A DNA stretch of 53,465 nt from an uncultured Thermomicrobiales bacterium (GTDB taxonomy: Bacteria; Chloroflexota; Chloroflexia; Thermomicrobiales; UBA6265): NCBI GenBank assembly GCA_902806405.1, contig CADCWL010000237.1:1-53465 (forward strand). The letters run 5' to 3'. Shown here in pieces: positions 27,515-36,820 of this stretch; positions within the stretch are counted from its first letter, which is position 1, and each line of letters begins with the position of its first letter. The position numbers and the translations under genes are program-made. Under the pieces are notes generated by a model that had not been told where the DNA came from, searched no databases, and was given only the letters and a program-made list of their open reading frames with translations.

Positions 27515-28816
27515 ATGCTCCGCGTGAGCGAGAACGGGCGTTTCCTGGTCCACGAGGACGGGACGCCGTTCTTCTACCTGGCCGACACCGGCTGGACGGT
27601 GCTGCAGCGCCTGACGCTGCCCGAATCCGAGCGCTATCTCCGCGACCGCGCAGCCAAGGGGTTCACGGCGATCCAGGTGATGGGCATCTCGGAGTTCTCG
27701 GGGCTGTCGGTGCCGAACCGGAACGGCGACCTGCCCTTGCTCGACCAGGACCCGACCCGGCCAAACGACACCTACTTCGCCCACCTCGACCGCGTCTTCG
27801 ACCTCGCCGAGGGGCTTGGCCTGCGGCTGGCGCTGCTGCCGACCTGGGCCGACAAGGTCGGGCCGCGACTGTGGGGGACCGACCCCGAGGTCTTCACCCC
27901 GGAGAACGCGCGACCCTACGGGGAGTACCTCGGGGAGCGCTACCGGGACCGCGCCGTGATCTGGGTGCTCGGCGGCGACCGCAACCCGACGCAGCCGCGC
28001 CACCTGGCAACCTGGCGGGCGTTGGCGGAGGGGTTGACCCGGGGCGATGGCGGCCGGCACCCGATGACGTTCCACCCGCAGGGACGCTCCACATCGGCCA
28101 CGTTCGTCCACGACGAGCCGTGGCTCTCCTTCGACATGATCCAGTCGGGCCACCATCAACGGGACTTCCCGAACCACGGGCTCGTCGCGGCCGACTACGC
28201 GCGATCCCCGATCAAGCCGACGCTCGACGGGGAGCCGTGCTACGAGGACCACCCGGTCGACTGGAAGCCCGAGGAGGGGTACTTCGACGACTGGGACGTG
28301 CGGAAGGCCGCCTATTGGGCGCTCTTCGCCGGCGCCCACGGCCACACCTACGGGGCGAATGGAGTGTTCCAGTTCTGGCGGGGCGGCGAGACCGACAAGT
28401 TCGGGGCGCGGACGCCGTGGCAGGCCGGCCTCGACCTGCCGGGAGCGGCCCAGATGCGGCACGCGCGCCGGCTGCTGGAGTCGCGGCCGTTCCTCGAACG
28501 GGTGCCCGACCAGGGCCTGCTCGTCTCCGGGGCCGGCGCCGGGGCCGCCCACCTGCGGGCGACGCGCGGGAGCGACGGCGGCTACGCCTTCGTCTATCTG
28601 CCAAGCGGGGGCCCGGTGACGGTCGACCTGGCAAAGCTCAGCGGCGGCGCGGTCACGGCGGCGTGGTTCGACCCGCGCCGGGGCACGGCGGAGCCGATCG
28701 GGGTGTTCGCTACCGGAGCTGCGACCGGGTTCCAGGCGCCAAGCGCGGGACCGAGCCAGGACTGGGTGCTGACGCTCGACGACGCCGACCGCGAGGTGCC
28801 GTTGCTGGCCGGGTAG
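27515..28816 (+). CDS. GH140-like (DUF4038) glycoside hydrolase with C-terminal collagen-binding-type domain
   Basis: The 433-residue protein has the DUF4038 TIM-barrel pattern of family GH140, which includes apiosidases acting on pectic RG-II: VSENGRFLVHEDGTPFFYLA, DTGWTVLQRLTLPESERYLR, FTAIQVMGISEF, AVIWVLGGDRNPTQPRHLAT, GRHPMTFHPQGRSTSATFVH, YEDHPVDWKPEEGYFDDWDV and YWALFAGAHGHTYGANGVFQ. From about residue 340 a small beta domain follows (YAFVYLPSGGPVTVDL, WFDPRRGTAEPIG), like the putative collagen-binding domain often attached. No signal peptide is visible, so it is probably cytoplasmic. The ATG at 27515 follows GGGGGGAAG; a GTG at 27497 is the alternative. Substrate is inferred from the family only. 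Confidence 0.85.
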   Translation: MLRVSENGRFLVHEDGTPFFYLADTGWTVLQRLTLPESERYLRDRAAKGFTAIQVMGISEFSGLSVPNRNGDLPLLDQDPTRPNDTYFAHLDRVFDLAEGLGLRLALLPTWADKVGPRLWGTDPEVFTPENARPYGEYLGERYRDRAVIWVLGGDRNPTQPRHLATWRALAEGLTRGDGGRHPMTFHPQGRSTSATFVHDEPWLSFDMIQSGHHQRDFPNHGLVAADYARSPIKPTLDGEPCYEDHPVDWKPEEGYFDDWDVRKAAYWALFAGAHGHTYGANGVFQFWRGGETDKFGARTPWQAGLDLPGAAQMRHARRLLESRPFLERVPDQGLLVSGAGAGAAHLRATRGSDGGYAFVYLPSGGPVTVDLAKLSGGAVTAAWFDPRRGTAEPIGVFATGAATGFQAPSAGPSQDWVLTLDDADREVPLLAG

Positions 28817-28966
28817 CGGTCGCGGCGGGCCCGGGCGCGGATGCCCCCCGCGGCCCGGCCGCGGCCGGGCGGGGTATCCTCCCCGTCCCGGCGCCGGAAC
28901 CGGCCACCTCCGACCGCCCGGACGCGCCAAAGCCCTTCCCCCGATCCCCGACGAGGTGAACCGGCG

Positions 28967-29614
28967 ATGTCCGCCCCCGACCCGACCGACCGACCGGCCC
29001 TGGCGCTGACCACAGACCCGCGGCTGGACGCGGCCGTCCAGGCCGGGTGGGCGGCGTGGGAGACGGCGGCCCGGGCGGCGGGGCCCGCCCGGGTGGCGGC
29101 CTGGCTCGCGCACCGGGTCGGCGATCCGGCGTTCCGGCGGGAGGCCCGGCCGGCGGCGGCCGCCTTCCTCGACGCGGCGGGGGCCGATGAGCGGGCCGAG
29201 GCGCTGCTGGAGCTCGCGGAGCTGGCCGAAGCCGCCGACGACCTGGTCGCCGACACGCTCTGGGAGGGGGTCCTCGCGGCCGGCCGCGACAGCCAGGACG
29301 CGGACACGATCGTCGAGGCGACGGGGCGCCTGGCGGCGATCGCGGAGGCCCACGGCGACCCGTTGGCGGCGGCGGAGTATCTGCTCGACTTCCTCAACTG
29401 GCGGCGCCAGGCCGGAAACGCGAGCGACCCGGAGGCGGTCGAGATCGCCTTCGAGGAGGTGGTGCGGCTGGCCGAGGCCGACGGCGCGCGGCGGGAAGCG
29501 GCGCTCTTCGCGTACCGGCAGGCGGCTTTCGCCCGGCTGGTCGAGGTGGACGACGAGCGGGCGGTGACGGGGGACTGGGAGGAGGACGCGGCGCCGTACG
29601 CGTCATGGGCATAA
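28967..29614 (+). CDS. Helical-repeat-like hypothetical protein
   Basis: The 215-residue protein (start MSAPDPTDRPALALTTDPRL, with ACGAGGTGA upstream) is almost entirely alpha-helical and rich in Ala and acidic residues. Stretches such as AEALLELAELAEAADDLVAD, ATGRLAAIAEAHGDPLAAAE, YLLDFLNWRRQAGNASDPEA and VEIAFEEVVRLAEADGARRE have the spacing of TPR-like helix pairs. No catalytic motif or membrane segment is visible. It probably serves as a protein-interaction module, but I do not know the family. It follows the GH140-like gene by 150 bases on the same strand. Confidence 0.65.
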   Translation: MSAPDPTDRPALALTTDPRLDAAVQAGWAAWETAARAAGPARVAAWLAHRVGDPAFRREARPAAAAFLDAAGADERAEALLELAELAEAADDLVADTLWEGVLAAGRDSQDADTIVEATGRLAAIAEAHGDPLAAAEYLLDFLNWRRQAGNASDPEAVEIAFEEVVRLAEADGARREAALFAYRQAAFARLVEVDDERAVTGDWEEDAAPYASWA

Positions 29615-29764
29615 GCGCCACGGCGGCGGCGGCACGGCGGGGCGGGACCGCGGGCCGACGTGGGGGCGGCATAACGCGCCGACCTGCGCCCAGTCTGGCG
29701 GCCGCTCTCGCGCGTCGAACGGTCCGCGCGTGCCCCGTCCAACCGAGGCTCGAAAGCCCGATGC

Positions 29765-29770
29765 TATACT
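29765..29770 (+). promoter_or_regulatory. Candidate -10 element
   Basis: A TATACT hexamer 65 bases upstream of the GTG at 29830. No convincing -35 hexamer is at the right distance. The same hexamer occurs upstream of secA and in the HxlR promoter region. Confidence 0.35.
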
Positions 29771-29829
29771 CCCGGTACGCACAAAAAGGCCACCTCGGGG
29801 CCGCGGGAGAGGGAGCGACGGAGCCGGCC

Positions 29830-30177
29830 GTGAACGTGACCGAGGGCCTGCAGCGGATTCGCGAGCGCTTGGAGGACAACGACGCGGAACCGGAGTCGAT
29901 CCAGACGGTCGATCTGATCCTGCGCCGGGCGTCGCTGCCGGCGGCGACGAGCGCGTCGGCGACCTCGCTCCTGCAGCTGGTCCGGATGCTGATGCGGACG
30001 CCGGCGGCGAACAACAACAACCGCGTCTACAACGACTTCGTCCGCCTGGAAGAAGAGATGAGCGTCGCCGCGACGGCGTTCCGGGAGCGGCAGGCGGCGG
30101 AGGACGCGAAGCCGGTGCCGAAGACCAAAAAGTTCTACAAGGATTTGAAAGAGCGGGAAAAATCGGGGAACGGTTAG
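29830..30177 (+). CDS. Small charged hypothetical protein
   Basis: From a GTG at 29830 the frame gives 115 residues: VTEGLQRIRERLEDNDAEPE, SIQTVDLILRRASLPAATSA, LLQLVRMLMRTPAANNNNRV, DFVRLEEEMSVAATAFRERQ, then a basic tail KKFYKDLKEREKSG. It is helical and hydrophilic, ends in a Lys-rich segment, and has an odd Asn run in the middle. The upstream ATG at 29761 would overlap the candidate -10 TATACT, so I prefer the GTG. It has no recognised family and precedes the aminotransferase on the same strand by 120 bases. Confidence 0.6.
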   Translation: MNVTEGLQRIRERLEDNDAEPESIQTVDLILRRASLPAATSASATSLLQLVRMLMRTPAANNNNRVYNDFVRLEEEMSVAATAFRERQAAEDAKPVPKTKKFYKDLKEREKSGNG

Positions 30178-30300
30178 CGACGAGGCGACAGGTGGCGGGT
30201 CGGGAACCGTAACGGTCGAGCGTCGCGGGACAGGGTCCGGTCGGGACGTTTCGCGGTCCATGCCGCGCGCTTCGTCGCGGTACGTGAAGGGGACGTGGTC

Positions 30301-31596
30301 GTGGTCGAGGCGATGGAGCGGGTGGCGACGGGGCTCGATGCCGCGGCGATGATGCCGCGGGTGCTCGGGCGGTACTCGCCGGTGACCGTGGAGCGGGGCG
30401 ATGGGATCTACGTCTGGGACACGGAGGGGAACCGGTACGCCGACTTCACCTCCGGGATCGGGGTCGTCAACACCGGGCACTGCCACCCGCGGGTGGTGGC
30501 CGCGATCCGGGAGCAGGCGGGCAAAATCATCCACGCCCAGGCCAACATCTTCGCCCACGAGCCGATGCTGCGGGCGGCGGCCGAGCTGACGGCGACACTG
30601 CCCTCCTCGCTGAACCAGGTGTTCTGGACGAACTCGGGCGCGGAGGCGGTCGAGGGGGCGATCAAGCTGGCCAAGATCGCGACCGGGCGCCCGGCGATCA
30701 TCGCCTTCCGCGGGGCGTTCCACGGGCGGACCCACGCCGCGATGTCGGTCACGTCGTCGCGGGTCAAGGTCCGCGGCCACTACGAGCCGCTGCTGTCGAG
30801 CGTCTACCACGCCCCCTTCCCCTACGTCTTCCGCTCGCCCTACAAGGGGCCGGCGGAGGACGCCGATCTCGCCTACTTCGCCGAGCTGGAGGCCATGTTC
30901 GACCAGCTCGTCCTGCCGGAGGACGTCGCCGCGATCCTGATGGAGTCGGTGCTGGGGGAGGGTGGCTACGTGGTGCCGCCGACCCGCTGGGTGCGCAAGG
31001 TGCGCGAGCTGTGCGACCGGCACGGCATCCTGCTGATCATGGACGAGATCCAGGCCGGCATGGGGCGGACCGGCACGATGTGGGGATTCGAGCAGTTCGG
31101 GGTGACGCCGGACATCATGACGGTGGCGAAGGGGATCGCCTCCGGCATGCCGGTCAGCGCGGTCGTCGCCGACCGCGGGCTGATGGACGCCTGGGCGCCC
31201 GGCGCCCACGGTGGGACGTACGGCGGGAACGCGGTCGGGACGGCGGCGGCGGCGGCGACGCTCCAGGTCATGCGGGACGAGCGGCTGCCGGAGAACGCGG
31301 CCCGGATGGGCGATCTGCTGTTGAGCGGGCTGCGCGAGATCCAGGCCGACCATCCCGTCGTCGGCGATGTCCGCGGCCTGGGCCTGATGGTGGCGACGGA
31401 GTTCGTCCTGCCGGACGGCGCTCCCAACCCGGCCGCGGCGGCGAAGGTGATCGAGGCCTGCCTGGCGGAGCGGACGCTGCTGCTGACCTGCGGCACCTAC
31501 GACCAGGCAATCCGGATCATCCCGCCGCTGACGGTGACGGCGGAGCAGATCGGGGAGTTCCTGGGGCTGTACCGGCGAGCGGTTGCGGCGGTCTAG
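30301..31596 (+). CDS. Class III aminotransferase, 4-aminobutyrate aminotransferase-like
   Basis: A 431-residue fold-type I PLP aminotransferase that should move an amino group from an omega-amino acid such as GABA to 2-oxoglutarate. Family features are DGIYVWDTEGNRYADFTSGI, NTGHCHPRVVAAI, FWTNSGAEAVEGAIKLAKIA, AFRGAFHGRTHAAMSVTSS, ILLIMDEIQAGMGRTGTMWG (the Asp that holds the PLP ring nitrogen), and MTVAKGIASGMPVSAVV with the Schiff-base lysine. The C-terminal AIRIIPPLTVT is typical. The GTG at 30301 lies seven bases after AAGGGGA; GTG 30295 and ATG 30313 are alternatives. GabT is the closest description; related ornithine or beta-alanine transaminases cannot be excluded. Confidence 0.88.
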   Translation: MVEAMERVATGLDAAAMMPRVLGRYSPVTVERGDGIYVWDTEGNRYADFTSGIGVVNTGHCHPRVVAAIREQAGKIIHAQANIFAHEPMLRAAAELTATLPSSLNQVFWTNSGAEAVEGAIKLAKIATGRPAIIAFRGAFHGRTHAAMSVTSSRVKVRGHYEPLLSSVYHAPFPYVFRSPYKGPAEDADLAYFAELEAMFDQLVLPEDVAAILMESVLGEGGYVVPPTRWVRKVRELCDRHGILLIMDEIQAGMGRTGTMWGFEQFGVTPDIMTVAKGIASGMPVSAVVADRGLMDAWAPGAHGGTYGGNAVGTAAAAATLQVMRDERLPENAARMGDLLLSGLREIQADHPVVGDVRGLGLMVATEFVLPDGAPNPAAAAKVIEACLAERTLLLTCGTYDQAIRIIPPLTVTAEQIGEFLGLYRRAVAAV

Positions 31597-32072
31597 GGAG
31601 TCGGCGCGGGAACCGCTACCTTCGGCCCCTTCCCCTCCCGAGGGAGCGGGGAGCATCGCAAGACCTTCTGGCGTGCCGCGGCCTCGCCGCCCCATGAGCG
31701 ACCACGACCGGGGCCGGCCGCCCGGGCTTGCCGCTGCACCAAGGTTGCCTTGTCCGTCGTCTGCTCCCCGGCCGGATCTGCCTCCGCCCCGCCATCCGAG
31801 GGCGGCGACCGGTCGACGCGGCCACTGGCCGCTGAGCCCAGGGGCGGCAAAGCCGGGGCCCCGGTCCCGCTAGCCGAATGGCTACAATAGACCCGAGAAC
31901 GGATCGCCGACGTCGGACGCCGCGGGGCGGCATGAGCGGTGCTTCCGCCGGGACGGCACCGTGCCGCGGTGCCGCCGTTGACGCCGGCGGTGTGCAGCGT
32001 CGGGTCGATTGATCCCGGTGACGATTCCCGACGTACGGGTAGTGGCGGTCCGCCGCCGGCCAATGGGGGCCG
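31597..32072. other. Intergenic region upstream of the sigma factor gene
   Basis: About 475 bases without a convincing gene. A TACAAT hexamer at 31883-31888 is a candidate -10 element for the sigma/anti-sigma operon, without a clear -35 partner. No terminator hairpin was found for the preceding gene. Confidence 0.4.
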
Positions 32073-32747
32073 ATGGACACGGCGCGTAACCTTCCGCGTC
32101 CGACCGAACGGGGCACGGCGGCACCGCCCGGGGGGTGGGACCCGCCGGACGACGCCCTCCTCGGGGCGATCAAGGACCGCGACGACGGGGCGCTGGCCGC
32201 CCTGTACGATCGGTACGGGCGCCCCGCGTACGGTCTGGCGTACCGGATACTTGGGGAACGGGGGGCGGCGGAGGACGCCGTCCAGGAAGCGTTCCTCTCG
32301 GTCTGGCGGCACGCCGCCCGCTTCGCCCCAGAGCGGGGGAGCGCCCGGTCGTGGTTGATGACGATCGTCCACCATGCCGCGATCGATCGACGCCGCGGGC
32401 GCCGCGGTCGCGAGCAGGGGGACCTGCCGCTCGACGACGTGGCGTTCGGGCTGGCCGGGAAGGGGGACGACCCGTTCGCGGTCGCGGCGGCCGGGTTGGA
32501 CGCGGAGCGAATCAGGCAGGCGATGGCGGCGCTGCCCCGGGAGCAGCAGCGGGCGATCGAGTTGGCGTTCTTCGGCGGGCTCACCCACCAGGAGGTGGCG
32601 GAGCGGACCGGGGAGCCGCTGGGGACGGTCAAGGGCCGGATGCGCCTCGGACTGCGCAAGCTGAGGGTCCTCCTGGAGCCGGCGGCGACGGCGGAAGCGA
32701 GGGGTGACGGGAACCCGCGCCCGGCCGAGGGCGGCGCGACGACATAG
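32073..32747 (+). CDS. ECF RNA polymerase sigma factor, SigK-like
   Basis: The 224-residue sigma-70 family factor has region 2 (LAALYDRYGRPAYGLAYRIL, AAEDAVQEAFLSVWRHAARF, SWLMTIVHHAAIDRRRGRRG) and region 4 (RQAMAALPREQQRAIELAFF, GGLTHQEVAERTGEPLGTVK, GRMRLGLRKLRVLL), joined by a short linker. Region 4 reads as a typical -35-binding helix-turn-helix. The anti-sigma gene follows after 26 bases on the same strand, so this is a co-transcribed sigma/anti-sigma pair like SigK-RskA. The ATG at 32073 follows TGGGGGCCG; the 20-residue N-terminal extension is variable in this family. Confidence 0.92.
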   Translation: MDTARNLPRPTERGTAAPPGGWDPPDDALLGAIKDRDDGALAALYDRYGRPAYGLAYRILGERGAAEDAVQEAFLSVWRHAARFAPERGSARSWLMTIVHHAAIDRRRGRRGREQGDLPLDDVAFGLAGKGDDPFAVAAAGLDAERIRQAMAALPREQQRAIELAFFGGLTHQEVAERTGEPLGTVKGRMRLGLRKLRVLLEPAATAEARGDGNPRPAEGGATT

Positions 32748-32773
32748 CAAGAACGCCAGAACAGGACCGAACC

Positions 32774-33724
32774 GTGACCAATGACCCGAACGCGACCCGC
32801 TCCGGCGGGAACAACCGAGACATCGGACGGGATGGGGGAGACGCTGCCTCGGTGCCGCCCCACGACGCGGTCGGTGCCTACCTCCTCGACGCACTGCCGG
32901 ACGTGGAGCGGGACGCCTTCGCCGCGCACGCGACCGGGTGCGGCGCGTGCCAGCAGACGGTGGCGGAGCTGGCGCCGGTGGTGGGGATCCTGCCGCGCCT
33001 GCTGGAGGTGGCGCCGGCGGATCGGGGCTGGGTAGCGGGCGGCGCCGAGGAGGCGGCACGGCAGGGACCGAGCGCGGGGCTCCGCGACCGCATCTTGTCG
33101 GCTGCGGCCGCGGCCGACCGCGGCTTCGAGGCGGCGGCTCCAATGACCGCCCGTGACGGGATACGGACGGCCGAGACGATCGCGCCGGGGGCGCCGCCCG
33201 CCGGCGGGGCGCGGGTCGTGCCGTTCCGCGGCCGGACGCGTTTCGGTGGCGGCTGGCCGGTGGCGGCGGCGCTGGCGCTGGTGGCGGCGGGGGCCGTCGT
33301 CTGGGCGCTGGCGATGCAGGGCCGGGTCGCGGACCAGAACGAGCGGCTGGCGGCGCAGCGCGCCGAGATCGAGGCGATGCGAGAGGCGAACGCGCTCGCC
33401 CTGGCGATGGTCCCGACCGCCGACGGGCCGAGCGGGGCCTGGGGGAACCTGCTCTACGCTCCCGCGGACGGGCTGGCGATGCTCCACGTCGACGGATTGC
33501 CCACGCTGCCCGAGGGACAGACCTACCAGCTCTGGATGCTGAAAGGGAACGAGCCGGTCCCGAGCGAGACGTTCGCGGTCGACGCCGCGGGGGACGCGAG
33601 CATGGCGATGGAGGCCGACCTCTCGGGGTACGACGCGGTGGCTTTGACGGTCGAGCCGACCGGCGGCAGCCCGCTGCCGACGACATCGCCGATCCTCCTC
33701 GGAGAGATGACGCAGGCGACGTGA
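32774..33724 (+). CDS. RskA-like transmembrane anti-sigma factor
   Basis: The 316-residue protein begins at a GTG (32774). Its cytoplasmic N-terminus carries an anti-sigma zinc-finger-like segment: AVGAYLLDALPDVERDAFAA, then HATGCGACQQTVAEL (H-x3-C-x2-C). One membrane helix follows at residues about 156-176 (WPVAAALALVAAGAVVWALA), and then a periplasmic RskA domain (GNLLYAPADGLAMLHVDGLP, GQTYQLWMLKGNEPVPSETF, SGYDAVALTVEPTGGSPLPT). It should hold the upstream sigma factor at the membrane until an envelope signal leads to its release or proteolysis. Confidence 0.92.
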   Translation: MTNDPNATRSGGNNRDIGRDGGDAASVPPHDAVGAYLLDALPDVERDAFAAHATGCGACQQTVAELAPVVGILPRLLEVAPADRGWVAGGAEEAARQGPSAGLRDRILSAAAAADRGFEAAAPMTARDGIRTAETIAPGAPPAGGARVVPFRGRTRFGGGWPVAAALALVAAGAVVWALAMQGRVADQNERLAAQRAEIEAMREANALALAMVPTADGPSGAWGNLLYAPADGLAMLHVDGLPTLPEGQTYQLWMLKGNEPVPSETFAVDAAGDASMAMEADLSGYDAVALTVEPTGGSPLPTTSPILLGEMTQAT

Positions 33725-34023
33725 GGCGCGCCGCCGCCCGCCACCGGCCCCGCCCGCGCTAAGAGGGTCGGCCCGGTCCGATCCCGGCCCGGCCCCTCCG
33801 GATCGCGTCGCCTCGCCGCTCCACCCCGAGGTCGGCATCGATCCGTCTGCCTTCCGGTCCGCGGCCGGTGGCGTCCGCTATCATTCCGTGGTAATGGGGC
33901 GATCCGGACCGTCGGGCTCGCCGCGGGCCACCAGGCGTCTCCCTTCCGCTGGCGCCGTCGGTCGACGCCGAATCGCCCGGACACCGCCCGCGTTTCTTTG
34001 CGCACGGAGAGGAACAGCCACCG

Positions 34024-35124
34024 ATGAGCGCCCTCTTGACCACCCTCGCCGAGCTGGAGCGACGCTACGTCGAGCTGGAGCGGCTGATGTCCGACCCGGC
34101 GGTGGCAACCGACCCGGCGCGCCTCCAGGAGTTCGGCCGCGAGCGCTCGGAGCTGGAAGAGGTGGTCGCCGCCGCCCGCTCGCTGCGGGAGACGGACGAG
34201 GCGATCGCCGAGACGCAGGCGATGGACGCCGGGGGCGATCCCGAGATGGCCGAGCTGGCGGCCGACGAGCTGCGGGCGCTGCGCGAGCGGCGGCAGGCGC
34301 TGCTGGCGCGGGTGCGCGTGCTGTTGGTGCCGAAGGACCCGAAGGACGAGAAGGACGTGATCGTCGAGGTCCGCGCCGGCACCGGCGGCGACGAGGCGGC
34401 GCTCTTCGCGGCCGACCTGTTCCGGATGTACTCCCGCTACGCCGAGCGGCACCGCTGGAAGACCGAGATCCTCTCCGCGACGGAGACCGACGGCGGCGGC
34501 TTCCGCGAGATCATCTTCGAGGTCCACGGCAAGGGGGCCTACAGCCACCTCCGCTACGAGAGCGGCGTCCACCGCGTGCAGCGGGTGCCGGCGACGGAGC
34601 GGCAGGGCCGGATCCACACCTCGACCGCCAGCGTCGCCGTGCTGCCGGAGGCGGAAGAGGTCGACATCCAGATCGCCGAGAACGAGCTGCGGATCGACGT
34701 CTACCGCTCGACGGGGAACGGCGGCCAGAGCGTGAACACGACCGACTCGGCGGTGCGGCTGACGCACCTGCCGACGGGGTTGGTGGTGACCTGCCAGGAC
34801 GAGAAGAGCCAGTTGAAGAACCGGATCAAGGCGATGACGGTGCTGCGCTCCCGCCTCTACGAGCAGGAGCAGCAGCGGCTGGCGGCGGAGCGGGGGGACG
34901 CGCGCCGCTCGCAGATCGGCAGCGGCGACCGGAGCGAGAAGATCCGGACCTACAACTTCCAGCAGGATCGGGTGACGGACCACCGGATCAACCAGAACCT
35001 GAGCAACATCCCGAGCATCCTCGACGGCCAGATCGACGGCTTCCTCGAAGAGCTGCGGGCCGCGGACGAGGCCGAGCGGCTGCGCGAGGCCGGGCTGGAG
35101 GAGCAGGCGACGGCGGCGGACTGA
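34024..35124 (+). CDS. prfA: Peptide chain release factor 1
   Basis: RF1 ends translation at UAA and UAG. The 366-residue protein has the PAT anticodon-like tripeptide ([18 protein letters not shown]) that marks RF1 rather than RF2, and the universal GGQ loop ([20 protein letters not shown]) whose Gln is methylated by PrmC. Other conserved parts are [40 protein letters not shown] and the end [18 protein letters not shown]. Length is normal. The prmC gene, often next to prfA, is not here. The prfA gene itself ends with TGA. Confidence 0.97.
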   Translation: MSALLTTLAELERRYVELERLMSDPAVATDPARLQEFGRERSELEEVVAAARSLRETDEAIAETQAMDAGGDPEMAELAADELRALRERRQALLARVRVLLVPKDPKDEKDVIVEVRAGTGGDEAALFAADLFRMYSRYAERHRWKTEILSATETDGGGFREIIFEVHGKGAYSHLRYESGVHRVQRVPATERQGRIHTSTASVAVLPEAEEVDIQIAENELRIDVYRSTGNGGQSVNTTDSAVRLTHLPTGLVVTCQDEKSQLKNRIKAMTVLRSRLYEQEQQRLAAERGDARRSQIGSGDRSEKIRTYNFQQDRVTDHRINQNLSNIPSILDGQIDGFLEELRAADEAERLREAGLEEQATAAD

Positions 35125-35536
35125 GGCAGCCGCTTATCGGTGGTCGGACGATCCGCCGCGGGACGCTCCCGAACGCGATCGCCGGGCAGATGCCCGGACC
35201 CAGAGCGGACCGACGAAGCCCCGGGAGGGCGAGCCGTGGCAGCGATAGGGCGCCGCTCGCGGGCGGTCCCCCTTCCCTCCCGAATCCTCCGGGCGTGCTG
35301 CACGCGCTGCGGGTGCAACGCTCCTCTCCGCGGACGTTCCATCCCCGGGTCGTGACCGCCCACCGGGCCCCCTGCGACCGCCCGGCGTTTGCCATCGCCG
35401 ACGCTCCGGCGTAAGACCCCAGAACCGCGGTCCGGCCTGCCCCCCGGGAGACCGCGGCACCGTCCGTTTCCGGTCCCGCAGCGGCCTGTGCTATCGTGCC
35501 GTCGCTCTCCGCCGCCGGTCGAGGAGGTTCCCGGTC
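35125..35536. other. Intergenic region between prfA and the Rieske gene
   Basis: About 410 bases with no convincing gene. A small hairpin (CCGGGCA-GA-TGCCCGG, 35182-35197) could help end prfA transcription, but it has no T-run. A TATCGT about 45 bases before the Rieske ATG is a weak -10 candidate. Confidence 0.4.
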
Positions 35537-36808
35537 ATGGTCGTTGCGCCGCCCGCCGCCTCCCCGTCGCGGCCCGTCCCCGTTTCGCCGATCTCGGCCG
35601 CGGAGGTGGCCGGCGTCCGCCTGCCGACCACGCGGGCGCACCTGTTGCCGCCGCGGGTCTTCCACGACCCGGCGGTGCTCGCCTACGAGCGGGAGGCGTG
35701 GTTCGCCGGGGGCTGGGTCTGCGTCGGGCGGGAGGAGGACGCGCTCGGGGACGGGGCGTACTTCCTGGCCCAGGTAGCGGGGGAGAGCCTGATCGTCGTC
35801 CGCGGCGAGGATGGGGAGCTGCGCGGGTTCTACAACCTCTGCCGGCACCGGGGGGCAACGCTGGTCGAGGAACCGTGCGGGACGCTGGTCCGTTTCCAGT
35901 GCCCGTACCACGCCTGGATCTACGATCTCCGGGGGAACCTGCGGCCGCCCCGGCACACGGAGCTTCTGGAGAATTTTCGGCCGGCCGAGTGGGGCCTGGT
36001 GCCGGTCCGGCTGGCCTCCTGGCAGGGATTCGTCTTCGTCGACCTGTCGGGGGAGGCGCCGCCGCTGCGCGGGTGGCTGGAGGACCTGCCACCGCTCTTC
36101 GACCGCTTCGACCTCGGCGGGCTGCGCCGGGCACGCCGCATCGAGTACGACGTGGCGGCCAACTGGAAGGCGATCGTTGAGAACTATGAGGAGTGCTACC
36201 ACTGCCCGGGGGTCCACCCGCAGCTGAACCGGATCACCCCGTACAACCTGGGTGAGCGGGTGACCGGCCGGGGGCCGTGGCTCGGCTCCTGGATGGAGGT
36301 GGTTGGCGAGTACGAGACGCTCTCGCTCGACGGCGCGGCCCACGGCCGGCCACCGATCGCCGGGATGGGCGCCGAAGATGCGAAGCGCGTCTCCTACTTC
36401 GTGGTCTGGCCGAACCTGCTGATCAGCCTTCACCCCGACTACCTGATGAGCCACTGGGTCTGGCCGGTCGAGCCGGGCCGGACGCGGGTCGTCTGCGAGT
36501 GGTTCTTCGACCCCCAAACGATGGCACGGCCGGACTTCGACCCGGAGGACGCGGTCGGCTTCTGGGACCTGACGAACCGGCAGGACTGGCACGTCTGCGA
36601 GCTCCAGCAGGCGGGAACCCGCTCCCGCGCCTACACCCCGGGCCGCTACTCCGGGATCGAGGGGAGCGTCCACGGCTTCGACCTCATGGTCGCCGACCGC
36701 TACGCGGGGGACGGCGTGGCCACCCAGGTGGACCGGGTGACGAAAGCCGCCAGCTCGGCCGGGGTCGGTCGCCGGGCGGGACGGGCGCAGGAGACGGCCG
36801 CGGACTGA
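35537..36808 (+). CDS. Rieske aromatic ring-hydroxylating oxygenase, alpha subunit
   Basis: A 423-residue oxygenase alpha subunit. The Rieske [2Fe-2S] ligands are Cys102, His104, Cys122 and His125 (FYNLCRHRGATL and RFQCPYHAW). The mononuclear iron site is seen as VENYEECYHCPGVHP, with His222 and His227, and RQDWHVCELQQAG supplies the distal acidic ligand. The ATG at 35537 follows GAGGAGG. The closest known groups include the phenylpropionate, carnitine and choline-type Rieske oxygenases, which act on non-aromatic as well as aromatic substrates; no reductase, ferredoxin or beta subunit gene is nearby. The kinase gene begins 12 bases after its stop, so they are co-transcribed and possibly coupled. 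Confidence 0.92.
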   Translation: MVVAPPAASPSRPVPVSPISAAEVAGVRLPTTRAHLLPPRVFHDPAVLAYEREAWFAGGWVCVGREEDALGDGAYFLAQVAGESLIVVRGEDGELRGFYNLCRHRGATLVEEPCGTLVRFQCPYHAWIYDLRGNLRPPRHTELLENFRPAEWGLVPVRLASWQGFVFVDLSGEAPPLRGWLEDLPPLFDRFDLGGLRRARRIEYDVAANWKAIVENYEECYHCPGVHPQLNRITPYNLGERVTGRGPWLGSWMEVVGEYETLSLDGAAHGRPPIAGMGAEDAKRVSYFVVWPNLLISLHPDYLMSHWVWPVEPGRTRVVCEWFFDPQTMARPDFDPEDAVGFWDLTNRQDWHVCELQQAGTRSRAYTPGRYSGIEGSVHGFDLMVADRYAGDGVATQVDRVTKAASSAGVGRRAGRAQETAAD

Positions 36809-36820
36809 CGGGGGGGTCCG